This document shows, piece after piece, positions 1 through 6,976 of a stretch of DNA of 64,000 bases. Under the pieces are notes generated by a model. It searched no databases. It was not told where the DNA came from and saw only the letters and a list, made by a program, of their open reading frames with translations. Numbering within the stretch: the first letter of the stretch is position 1; each line of letters begins with the position of its first letter. Position numbers and translations under genes: made by a program. This DNA comes from NVTR01 sp036480115 (lineage in GTDB: Bacteria; Pseudomonadota; Alphaproteobacteria; Rhodobacterales; Rhodobacteraceae), in NCBI GenBank assembly GCA_965224795.1, contig CBDDAE010000002.1, forward strand, positions 620,001 to 684,000, in the 5' to 3' direction.

Positions 1-322
1 CTTTCATAAGGTATCTGTTCTGGCCAGAGCCCTGTCCACCCGGGATTGCCGGGCTAAAGCACGTCCATTGCAACGTGATTTCAGCCCCGTCAGTTATCAC
101 ACTATCCACGGCAATACGCATTTCGGGCATTGGATTTTCCCACCCCATAGCCATTGCCGCCATGATGGCTTCTCGCCCGGTATGGCGCTGTGTCACACCG
201 CTAAAGCCTTCTTCATATTCGGCATTTTCTGCAAAACAGGCACCTAATGCTGCCGCCCCGGTCTTGCCCGCTTGCATGGCCAGGAAAAAATTTGCAATCT
301 CTATGGGTAGAATTTGGTTCAT
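1..322 (-). CDS. SnoaL-like (NTF2-fold) protein, partial
   Basis: About 107 residues are visible from the ATG at 322 leftwards; the C-terminus lies beyond the window. The visible part (MNQILPIEIANFFLAMQAGK, then a CFAENAEYEEGF segment and an ITLQWTCFSP strand) has the alpha-then-beta pattern and spacing of SnoaL-like polyketide-cyclase/NTF2-fold proteins, small soluble barrels that bind or isomerise small molecules or act as binding domains. The exact substrate cannot be told. A second ATG lies at 277. The start codon is 3 bases from that of the divergent LuxR-type gene, which suggests joint control. Family assignment is moderately sure; the function is unknown. Confidence 0.6.
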   Translation of the reverse strand, partial: MNQILPIEIANFFLAMQAGKTGAAALGACFAENAEYEEGFSGVTQRHTGREAIMAAMAMGWENPMPEMRIAVDSVITDGAEITLQWTCFSPAIPGGQGSGQNRYLMK

Positions 323-325
323 GGG

Positions 326-712
326 ATGCTCACAATGTTAACGGATGATACACAGCGGGATATCGCAACTGCGCTGGTCGGTTTGCGTGACAGATCGAAC
401 GGGCCCTGGGCAGCGCTTGGCCCTCTTAGCAAAGTGTCGGCCAGCGACACCGATCTTAGCATAGATTTCAGCACCGAGGCCATATTGGGTTTCCCGGTCA
501 TCATTGCCCGGGCCCGACCGCGCCAGTTATCGGTTCTGACTAACCGGCAGACGATGGTTTGCGATGCGCTGGCCCGTGGGCTTTCCAATAAAGCCATCGC
601 CCGTAAACTGAATATATCCCCGGCGACTGTAAAGGACCATGTGCACGCGATATTAAAACGCCTGAACCTGAAAAGTCGGGCCGAAATCATTGCCCATGTC
701 CATGGGGTTTAG
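326..712 (+). CDS. LuxR-type HTH transcriptional regulator
   Basis: A 128-residue protein whose last 60 residues are a clear LuxR/GerE-type winged helix-turn-helix: LTNRQTMVCDALARGLSNKA followed by IARKLNISPATVKDHVHAIL and RLNLKSRAEII. The N-terminal 65 residues match no receiver or autoinducer-binding domain that I recognise; they are too short for either and have no phosphoacceptor pattern. Starts at ATG 326 or 335 are both possible; a TTG at 314 would run into the divergent SnoaL gene. The 3' end overlaps the convergent DoxX gene by 26 bases. It probably regulates its divergent SnoaL-like neighbour, by inference from position. Confidence 0.8.
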   Translation: MLTMLTDDTQRDIATALVGLRDRSNGPWAALGPLSKVSASDTDLSIDFSTEAILGFPVIIARARPRQLSVLTNRQTMVCDALARGLSNKAIARKLNISPATVKDHVHAILKRLNLKSRAEIIAHVHGV

Positions 713-1043
713 TGGTTAATCCGCTTGCGGTGGTCAATGGGAACGCTGCCAGCAGAATGAATAGTAATGAGACGGCGAAGAACCCGATCATGGCGTTTTG
801 CCAGACCACAAGTGACGCAATTGCAAAGGTTAAGATCATGGTAATGCAGCCAACGCGACGTGTTTTGGGCCAGATAATTAAGATACCCCCGACGATCTGC
901 ACCGCGCCAAACAGTAGGATCAGCCAGACCGGCCAACCGGCGTTGTGGAACAGGTCCATTTCAGCTGGAAGTTGGATTAGTTTGGTTATTCCGGTGGCGA
1001 TGCTAAGCGCAACCAGCCCCCACATCAGTATTTTTGCAATCAT
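687..1043 (-). CDS. DoxX-like small membrane protein
   Basis: A 118-residue protein with four hydrophobic segments (about 4-20, 38-58, 66-84 and 88-108), the layout of the DoxX/DoxX-like (DUF4345/DoxD) family of small inner-membrane proteins, some of which are tied to redox stress. The motif PVWLILLFGAVQIVGGILII near residue 40 is typical of the second helix. A GAGGG ribosome-binding site precedes the ATG at 1043. It is convergent with, and overlaps, the LuxR-type gene. Substrate or partner is unknown. Confidence 0.65.
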   Translation of the reverse strand: MIAKILMWGLVALSIATGITKLIQLPAEMDLFHNAGWPVWLILLFGAVQIVGGILIIWPKTRRVGCITMILTFAIASLVVWQNAMIGFFAVSLLFILLAAFPLTTASGLTTKPHGHGQ

Positions 1044-1126
1044 TTTAACCCTCTTTTCAGGGGCTTATAGGCTGGTTCAGGTGCTATGGATATCCGCCAA
1101 AGGATGGATGCGGCGCGAAGGCCCGC

Positions 1127-2095
1127 TTACATATTTTCATGACCAGTTGCGCGCCCATAGGCCAACCCGGCCACGGCCAGATCGCCGATGGCGAGGCCTC
1201 GGAATACAAAGGCGGTGCATTTTTTCGGGTCGTAGCTAGCTGGGGTTTTGTTGGCGACAAGGCTTTGCAAATCACCCTTGATCAGCGCCGGGTCGACCAA
1301 GGGTTTTTCCATTGTTTTTTCCTGTTCACGGTCATCGACAAACAGGGTTGCAAAGGCGTCCATGCTGTCGTCGATCCATGGGATTGCCAGATCAGTGATG
1401 GTGGCGAAAGCACCGGTTTTCAGCCAGCGCGCGTCAAGGAATGGGGCGGTGTCATAGGATAAGGTGATTGAGCTGACGACGATGTCGGCGTCTGTCAGGG
1501 CAGCCTTGGGCGTGTCGAATGTTTCGGCGCTAAGCCCCCGGTTTTCGGCGTCCTGTGCCAGCAGGTCGATGTTGGTCTGACCACGGCCAAAGATATGTAT
1601 TTTTTGCAATGGAAACAAGGCACTGAACGCTTCCAGATGGGAGCGTGCCTGCACGCCTGTGCCGACAAAGGCCACGGTTTTGGCGCCCGGGTTGGCCAGC
1701 CGTTTGGCCATGACGGCGGACAGGCCAGCGGTGCGCATTGCCGTCACCCAATTGGCCCCCATGACGCATTTCAACAGCCCGGTTTGGCTGTCCAGCAACA
1801 TGATGGCGCCGTTGATGCCGGGCAGGTCGCGCGCGGCGTTGTCGGGGCTGACCATGACCGATTTGACGGCCACAATGGGCGGGTCATCCGACACTGCCAG
1901 CGTGGCCATCATATAGCGGCCATCGCCGGGCAGAACGGCGATTTTCGGGGCGGCCCAGAGCTGTTGTTTGGCCTGCTGCAACACGGCCTTTTCGATGGCA
2001 GCGACGATCTCAGCTGGGGTGATGCCAAGGGCGGCAAGGTCGGTGTCGGAGAGGTATGTAAAGGGCAGCTCAGTGGCCATTTTCGGGTCTTTCAT
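1127..2095 (-). CDS. Ornithine cyclodeaminase / mu-crystallin family protein
   Basis: A 322-residue NAD(P)-dependent enzyme of the ornithine cyclodeaminase/mu-crystallin/ketimine reductase family. An N-terminal substrate domain is followed by a Rossmann domain whose dinucleotide loop is AFVGTGVQARSHLEAF (about residues 142-157). The segments VMVSPDNAARDLPGINGAIM and TAMRTAGLSAVMAKRLA are family hallmarks (substrate Lys in VKSVMV; TAMRTAA-type Arg). Family members deaminate ornithine to proline, reduce cyclic ketimines or act on alanine-like amino acids, so the substrate is open. ATG 2095 or ATG 2080 could be the start; neither has a strong ribosome-binding site. It stands alone, downstream of a G-rich spacer. 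Confidence 0.85.
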   Translation of the reverse strand: MKDPKMATELPFTYLSDTDLAALGITPAEIVAAIEKAVLQQAKQQLWAAPKIAVLPGDGRYMMATLAVSDDPPIVAVKSVMVSPDNAARDLPGINGAIMLLDSQTGLLKCVMGANWVTAMRTAGLSAVMAKRLANPGAKTVAFVGTGVQARSHLEAFSALFPLQKIHIFGRGQTNIDLLAQDAENRGLSAETFDTPKAALTDADIVVSSITLSYDTAPFLDARWLKTGAFATITDLAIPWIDDSMDAFATLFVDDREQEKTMEKPLVDPALIKGDLQSLVANKTPASYDPKKCTAFVFRGLAIGDLAVAGLAYGRATGHENM

Positions 2096-2396
2096 AAGTT
2101 TAAACAGGGACCCGTGCCGGGATGATTGGCGAGGGTGTCAGGCGGAGTCTGCACCCAAACCGGCGCGGTGCCAATTGTTAATTGGTTGTTCATATTTGGG
2201 GGCGGGTTTTAAAGAGTTTAAAGAGATTTGAGGGGGGTGTTTAAAGAGTTTAATCAGGGTTTTCGGCGGGAAAGGGTTGAGAATGGGTTAAGGGCGGTGG
2301 GTTAATGGATGGAGGAAATGGGGGTGTGGTGTGGGGCAGAAAAATGGGTGTGAAAAAATGGGGTGGAATTTCAAGGGTGGGTTTGGAATGGGGCTG
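2096..2396. other. G-rich, strand-asymmetric intergenic spacer
   Basis: No gene is visible. From about 2190 to 2396 the + strand is made almost wholly of G, A and T with very few C, contains more than ten runs of three to six G, and carries two copies of the word TTTAAAGAGTTTAA (about 2208 and 2240). It separates the end of the AT-rich HAD/membrane-protein operon from the ornithine cyclodeaminase-like gene and must hold the promoter of the latter. No stem-loop terminator was found. Confidence 0.6.
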
Positions 2397-3041
2397 TTAG
2401 CAAATGAAGAAGTAAATACACTCTGCAATTGTTAAGTCGGATTTTGTGCGCACTCCCCCGAAAAGTATCGCAAGGGCCAACGCCAATAAACTAGGCCAAA
2501 CGATAACTTTGTAAAACATTTCCAGTCGATTATCGGAATCCAAAGTCAACTCTTTTCGAACGCGTGCGCCGGGTGATATTTTTTTACCATCCACTTCAAT
2601 TTTGGGATGGCTTGCCAGCAAGAACGATAACAAAAAATAAATGCTGAATTTTTGAATTGCTAGTTTACTTGCAGCTGCTATCTCAGTTGAAAGAGCCAGC
2701 CCCTTAGGCAGGTTCAAATTACTTTCGATGGAGCCAGCACATTTCCCAGCCGCTTTCAAATAACGATGATACCAATGCCGGTCCATAAAATAAAATAATG
2801 ACGTGGCGGTGAGAAGCGCGAGCAACACAAAAATTATGAGATGTATTTCGAAGCCAAAGACACCAAACTTTAGGCTTCCGTTTTGTAGATACGCGTAGGC
2901 CGCTCCAGATGCCGCAACCAGTGCTGAAACCAACGACACGAACAAATTTCTAATCCGCATAGACAAATCGTTAAAATGCATTTGTACATCAACGGTTTTT
3001 TCCCAAATCCTTAACAAATCGTCATTGCGGTCATCAGTCAT
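2397..3041 (-). CDS. Unrecognised multi-pass membrane protein, paired with HAD gene
   Basis: A 214-residue protein from the ATG at 3041, whose ATGACTGA overlaps the end of the HAD gene by 8 bases, so the two are probably translationally coupled. An amphipathic N-terminus (DDLLRIWEKTVDVQMHFNDL) leads into TM1 at about 33-52, TM2 at 66-86, a weaker segment near 125-142 and a last helix at about 178-197. The layout (soluble helix, two close TM helices, cytosolic loop, C-terminal TM) recalls small TM effectors of the SLATT type in defence cassettes, but no diagnostic motif was found, so this is a guess. The sequence is visibly more AT-rich than rimO. In-frame codons to 3065 exist but would deepen the overlap. 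Confidence 0.75.
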   Translation of the reverse strand: MTDDRNDDLLRIWEKTVDVQMHFNDLSMRIRNLFVSLVSALVAASGAAYAYLQNGSLKFGVFGFEIHLIIFVLLALLTATSLFYFMDRHWYHRYLKAAGKCAGSIESNLNLPKGLALSTEIAAASKLAIQKFSIYFLLSFLLASHPKIEVDGKKISPGARVRKELTLDSDNRLEMFYKVIVWPSLLALALAILFGGVRTKSDLTIAECIYFFIC

Positions 3042-3891
3042 GAAATAATTCCAGTATCTGGTCAAATCGTTGAATTATCAGGTCAGGCTTAGGCTCAGAA
3101 CTGTGCTCAAGCTCCACTTCGGAGGGTGTCCAGTGCGTAACCAATTTCAATAGGTCATATCGATCGCCGAGAATATTTTTTCCGCCCAAATCTGCGCGCA
3201 CACTGAATATATTTGCGTCGTTGGCCATCATTATGTCTTTACTACCGCTATCGCCTATATAGACGACTTCCGCTGGGTCAGCAGGTATTGCCTTTACCAT
3301 CATGTTTAATATCTTGGGGTCTGGCTTGCGGTGAGAAATATCCAGTCTTTCATGACTTGTGAATTCAAGTTCATAGGCTTCTGCTCCTCGAGTTCGCAAT
3401 TTTTCTTTCTCGATATATTCTGGTGATGCGTGATCGTCGCGGCTGTACAATACATCCAAGACACCGTCCAAATTTAGAGTTCGCAACCGATCTACGGTGT
3501 GGTACTCCATCGATTCTGTGTAGCCTACAATCTTGATTTTACGGTCTTTTAATTTATTGAGACTTTCTCGAACTGTCGGGAAAAGGGCCAAATTTTCTCT
3601 ACGTATTCTGGAAAATTCTTTCAACTCGCTAGAAAAAACCGACCTAGGATCCTGCCCTGGAAATACCTCCTTTAGAAAAGGTAGCTCGTCGATCAAGAAT
3701 GAATATTCACTTGTCTGGACACGTTTGTGGATAGTTTTGACTTCTCCCAATATCCGCTTGTATTCGATACCTTTGTGTTTCGTTGCATTCCACAATGCCC
3801 GAAACAGATATTCGTGGGATGAATGCCATTGGTCAAACCACTTGAACAGAGTGTCATCAAGGTCCGTGACTAGATATCGAAATTTATTCAT
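3034..3891 (-). CDS. HAD-superfamily hydrolase (accessory)
   Basis: A 285-residue HAD hydrolase with all four motifs: I, TDLDDTLF near the N-terminus (nucleophile Asp and general-acid Asp); II, VGYTES; III, the Lys of SHRKPDP; IV, YIGDSGSKDIMMA. A long helical cap lies between motifs I and II (about residues 20-105). Such enzymes are usually phosphatases acting on small phosphorylated molecules. ATG 3891 is preferred over a TTG at 3906. It is the first gene of a two-gene AT-rich operon with the membrane protein and starts 70 bp from a structured repeat. The combination looks acquired; its physiological role is unknown. Confidence 0.85.
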   Translation of the reverse strand: MNKFRYLVTDLDDTLFKWFDQWHSSHEYLFRALWNATKHKGIEYKRILGEVKTIHKRVQTSEYSFLIDELPFLKEVFPGQDPRSVFSSELKEFSRIRRENLALFPTVRESLNKLKDRKIKIVGYTESMEYHTVDRLRTLNLDGVLDVLYSRDDHASPEYIEKEKLRTRGAEAYELEFTSHERLDISHRKPDPKILNMMVKAIPADPAEVVYIGDSGSKDIMMANDANIFSVRADLGGKNILGDRYDLLKLVTHWTPSEVELEHSSEPKPDLIIQRFDQILELFHD

Positions 3892-3960
3892 GCAGCGGAT
3901 TTCCAAGTCAGATTATCCGTTTAACTTGAATTAGTTTACGCTCATTTAAAAGCTGAATCG

Positions 3961-4035
3961 CCCGGCATCGCCGGGCAGCGCCTGACCCTCCCCATGGGAG
4001 GGCGCTTCGCACCCGCCCAGGGTCAGGCGCTGCCC
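3961..4035. repeat. GC-rich structured dispersed repeat, copy 1
   Basis: A small hairpin CCCGGC-ATC-GCCGGG (3961-3975) runs into a perfect 16-bp inverted repeat, GGGCAGCGCCTGACCC (3973-3988) with its reverse complement at 4020-4035. Between the arms are a nested CCTCCC/GGGAGG hairpin and a GCG-CTT-CGC hairpin, so the whole would fold as a multibranched structure. A longer relative with the same core (GGGCAGCGCC..., AGGGCGCTT.GCACCC) lies at 6809-6950. It sits 70 bp upstream of the HAD gene and about 95 bp upstream of rimO. It looks like a REP/BIME-type chromosomal repeat. Confidence 0.8.
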
Positions 4036-4129
4036 TTTGTTGTGGCAATGTTCCCAGGTCGACTTTGACTCTCTTGAAAAGCTCAACCCCGCCTTTGCGC
4101 CCGCTGCACATTTCCCCTACACCGCCCCC

Positions 4130-5494
4130 ATGACTCAGAACCCCCCAAACATCCGCCCGGATCTCGCGCCGCGCGCGCGCCTTACCGACACCCCTCGCCC
4201 CGGTCAGCCTACCATTGGGATGGTGTCGCTCGGGTGCCCCAAGGCGTTGGTGGACAGTGAGCGGATACTGACTCGGTTGCGGGCTGAGGGGTACGGGATT
4301 TCGCCGGATTACGCGGGCGCGGATGCGGTGATTGTGAATACCTGCGGTTTTCTGGATTCTGCCAAGGCGGAAAGTCTTGAGGCAATCGGCGAGGCGCTGG
4401 CCGAAAATGGCCGGGTGATTGTGACCGGGTGCCTGGGGGCCGAGGCGAATTATATCACCGGGGCGCATCCCAAAGTGTTGGCCGTAACCGGCCCGCAGCA
4501 ATATGAGGACGTGCTGGACGCGGTGCATAGGGTGGTGCCGCCGGACCCCGACCCATTTGTTGATCTGCTGCCCGCGCAGGCGGTGTCGCTGACGCCTCGG
4601 CATTACAGCTATCTGAAGATTTCCGAGGGTTGCAACCATAAATGCAAGTTCTGCATTATTCCGGATATGCGCGGGCGGCTGGCGTCTCGGCCCGCACATG
4701 CGGTGATGCGTGAGGCGGAGCGGCTGGTGGGCGCGGGCGTCAAGGAACTGCTGGTGATTTCGCAGGATACCAGCGCTTACGGCACCGACTGGAAGGGGCG
4801 CGACGCCAAGGCGCCGATACTGGGGCTGGCGCGTGATCTGGGCAGCTTGGGGGCCTGGGTGCGGCTGCATTACGTCTACCCGTATCCGTTCGTGCGCGAT
4901 CTGGTGCCGTTGATGGCCGACGGGCTGGTGCTGCCCTATCTGGATATTCCGTTTCAGCATGCTGATCCCGGGGTTTTGCGGCGTATGGCGCGGCCGGCGG
5001 CGGCGGCGAAAACGCTGGATGAGATTGCGGCGTGGCGCGCGGTTTGTCCGGAGATTGCGTTGCGGTCGACGTTTATTGTCGGCTATCCGGGGGAAACCGA
5101 GGCGGAGTTTCAGGTGCTGCTGGACTGGCTGGACGAAGCACAGCTCGATCGGGTTGGGTGTTTTCAGTATGAGGATGTGGCGGGGGCGCGGTCAAACGCG
5201 CTGCCGGACCATGTGGCGGCGGAGGTGAAGCAGGAGCGGTGGGACCGGTTTATGGCCAAGGCTCAGGGGATTTCAGAGGCGAAGCTGGCGGGCAAGGTCG
5301 GGACGCGGCTGCAAGTGATTGTTGATGAGGTTGAGGCGGACGGGGCGACGTGCCGGACGCAGGCGGACGCGCCCGAGATTGACGGGAACCTGTTTATTGA
5401 TGAGGGGTTTGAGGGGGTATCTGTGGGGGATATCTTGGAGGTCGAGGTTGATGAGGCGGGGGAGTATGATTTGTGGGGTCGCATCCCGAAATAG
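4130..5494 (+). CDS. rimO: Ribosomal protein uS12 methylthiotransferase RimO
   Basis: A 454-residue radical-SAM enzyme that adds a methylthio group to the conserved Asp of ribosomal protein S12. The N-terminal UPF0004 domain carries the three auxiliary-cluster cysteines (SLGCPKALVDSE, NTCGF, TGCLGAEAN), the radical-SAM core has the CxxxCxxC site in EGCNHKCKFC, and a C-terminal TRAM domain ends in YDLWGRIPK. The length matches the family (about 440). The start is ATG 4130; an open frame extends to 4037 but lacks similarity. Its base composition is GC-rich, unlike the AT-rich minus-strand genes on both sides, and it ends in a perfect hairpin. Confidence 0.96.
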   Translation: MTQNPPNIRPDLAPRARLTDTPRPGQPTIGMVSLGCPKALVDSERILTRLRAEGYGISPDYAGADAVIVNTCGFLDSAKAESLEAIGEALAENGRVIVTGCLGAEANYITGAHPKVLAVTGPQQYEDVLDAVHRVVPPDPDPFVDLLPAQAVSLTPRHYSYLKISEGCNHKCKFCIIPDMRGRLASRPAHAVMREAERLVGAGVKELLVISQDTSAYGTDWKGRDAKAPILGLARDLGSLGAWVRLHYVYPYPFVRDLVPLMADGLVLPYLDIPFQHADPGVLRRMARPAAAAKTLDEIAAWRAVCPEIALRSTFIVGYPGETEAEFQVLLDWLDEAQLDRVGCFQYEDVAGARSNALPDHVAAEVKQERWDRFMAKAQGISEAKLAGKVGTRLQVIVDEVEADGATCRTQADAPEIDGNLFIDEGFEGVSVGDILEVEVDEAGEYDLWGRIPK

Positions 5495-5516
5495 AAACTC
5501 TCCGGGGGAGAGTTTC
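5494..5516 (+). terminator. Stem-loop at rimO stop codon
   Basis: A perfect 10-bp stem GAAACTCTCC with loop GGG and partner GGAGAGTTTC begins on the last base of the rimO stop codon. There is no T-run, so it may terminate weakly or act as a 3' end stabiliser. It lies between rimO and the convergent DUF3644-like gene. Confidence 0.6.
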
Positions 5517-5548
5517 AGGGATGTGACGGGCGGAGCCCCGGGGGTTGG

Positions 5549-6745
5549 TTAGCCCAGTTTAAACTGCTTTAATTGTTGGAAGTTCTCGTCATTGACAATG
5601 TATCTGCAAACAAAACCGATCCACTTATCTGAGTAGGTGTAGTCCTTGTGTGCGGCATGGTAGACGCAAAAGTCCCTATTTGTGTTTTGAGGCTCTGCTA
5701 CGCCCTTCCTTGGTCGAACATCAAATTTCCGCCAAGCTTGGGTGTGATTATGAGAAGAAAATTGCCGTCCTGATTTTTCTGCTATTAGTTGAGTTGCGTT
5801 ACTAGGCTTGTAAGGCCAAATCTTATCAGATATTTCATGCTTAATTAGTACGTTTCGTACTTCATCTGCTCCATCATCTTCGGGATGAACGAATTTGATG
5901 TGAGACTTCGATTTGGTCGAATTTTCAAGTGTGTAGACAACCCGAAACCGATATTCTAGGTCGCCTAACCTATCTTCGCCCAAGTCTTCTTCGATCGATT
6001 TGTCAACGGCTTCGATTTCTGGAGGTACGTCATATTTTTCGAGTTCCATTAGTTGATCGAACCCAAGTTTTGCGAATTGGAGCGAGAAAGAAAGCTCATT
6101 TTTTAGGGTTTTTTCTTCGCCAAATAATTCACAAAGTTTCTTGTCAAAATTCAAACAACAGGCTTGAAATACAGCAAGGAACTTTAGATCAGATCGACGA
6201 AAAAGAAGATGCTCGACAGAGTCTCGAATTTTCTTAAGGCTCGTAAGATTGTCTTTCATACCTTGTGTAAGCGGGCAATCACTTCGTTCGAGCATTTGAC
6301 TCAATAATAGTGATCGGCCATCGCTCTGAATTATTGCAACTCCTTGCCGTTGATAATGCTCATGCAGCAGGTACGTCCAAGCGATATTTGCAAGCACGGA
6401 AAAGACTTCAGTCTTAAAGCGCAGCGTTGGACTGTTGAAGACTTGAACAGCTAATATCATTGACTCCCGCGAACGAATTAATCGTTCATCGTCGTATAAA
6501 TTTAGACCTGTTTCATAATCATAGCTTTGTTTTCTTTTTTTGAAGAACGCAACTTCAGTTTCTGTCGCCGCTGAAATTCGGCCGTTTTGCTTAACTTCCG
6601 TAATTCTAGCACTGTTTATTGTTGCTGCTCTTCCAATATTAATCGTCGCTTGAATGTCTTGGTTTCTCTCACCCATTAGCAGCAGGGCTTTGACGATTTT
6701 TTTTTCATCTCGAGTTAATGCTCCGGCAGCTTGACGAACAACCAT
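5549..6745 (-). CDS. HTH plus DUF3644-like protein with HEPN-type RX4H motif
   Basis: A 398-residue AT-rich protein. Residues about 10-55 look like a helix-turn-helix (LTRDEKKIVKALLLMGERNQ, then INIGRAATINSARITEV). Residues about 85-210 resemble DUF3644 (LIRSRESMILAVQVFNSPTL, FKTEVFSVLANIAWTYLLHE, FQACCLNF). Within this, RDSVEH at about 174-179 fits the RX4-6H signature of HEPN ribonucleases. The C-terminal third, rich in His, Trp and Tyr (NHTQAWRKFDVRP, VYHAAHKDYTYSDKWIGFVC), is not recognised. A GAAGG site 9 bases upstream supports ATG 6745 over TTG 6760. It is a single gene, convergent with rimO and 64 bp from a structured repeat. A nuclease or defence role is inferred, not shown. Confidence 0.7.
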   Translation of the reverse strand: MVVRQAAGALTRDEKKIVKALLLMGERNQDIQATINIGRAATINSARITEVKQNGRISAATETEVAFFKKRKQSYDYETGLNLYDDERLIRSRESMILAVQVFNSPTLRFKTEVFSVLANIAWTYLLHEHYQRQGVAIIQSDGRSLLLSQMLERSDCPLTQGMKDNLTSLKKIRDSVEHLLFRRSDLKFLAVFQACCLNFDKKLCELFGEEKTLKNELSFSLQFAKLGFDQLMELEKYDVPPEIEAVDKSIEEDLGEDRLGDLEYRFRVVYTLENSTKSKSHIKFVHPEDDGADEVRNVLIKHEISDKIWPYKPSNATQLIAEKSGRQFSSHNHTQAWRKFDVRPRKGVAEPQNTNRDFCVYHAAHKDYTYSDKWIGFVCRYIVNDENFQQLKQFKLG

Positions 6746-6808
6746 AATAAATACCTTCAATCTATGGTTGCAGAAAAGACCATTTTTTCTCGATGATCAA
6801 CCTGATTT

Positions 6809-6950
6809 CCCGTGCACTCGCACGGGCAGCGCCCGGACCTCCCCCACGGGGAGGGCGCTTTGCACCCACCCCGAGGTCCGGGCCCTGCCCTGATGTTGTG
6901 ACTTACATGGTTGTGGGGAGGGTCGGGCGCTGCCCGTGCGATGCACGGGC
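6809..6950. repeat. GC-rich structured dispersed repeat, copy 2 (extended)
   Basis: The element opens with hairpin CCCGTGC-ACTC-GCACGGG (6809-6826) and closes with GCCCGTGC-GAT-GCACGGGC (6932-6950). Inside, GGGCAGCGCCCGGACCT (6824-6840) pairs with AGGTCCGGGCCCTGCCC (6874-6890) with one mismatch, and a further arm GGGTCGGGCGCTGCCC lies at 6920-6935. The core AGGGCGCTT.GCACCC is shared with copy 1 at 3961-4035. The copy is duplicated or partly nested compared with copy 1. It sits between the DUF3644-like gene and the 3' end of the globin gene. Confidence 0.8.
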
Positions 6951-6976
6951 CAGATCAACTAGACGCAACCGTCACT

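Noticed and set aside
3908..4960. Long 350-codon frame antisense to rimO
   Set aside because: High-GC shadow of rimO with Arg/His/Gln-rich, low-complexity composition; rimO is unmistakable on the other strand.
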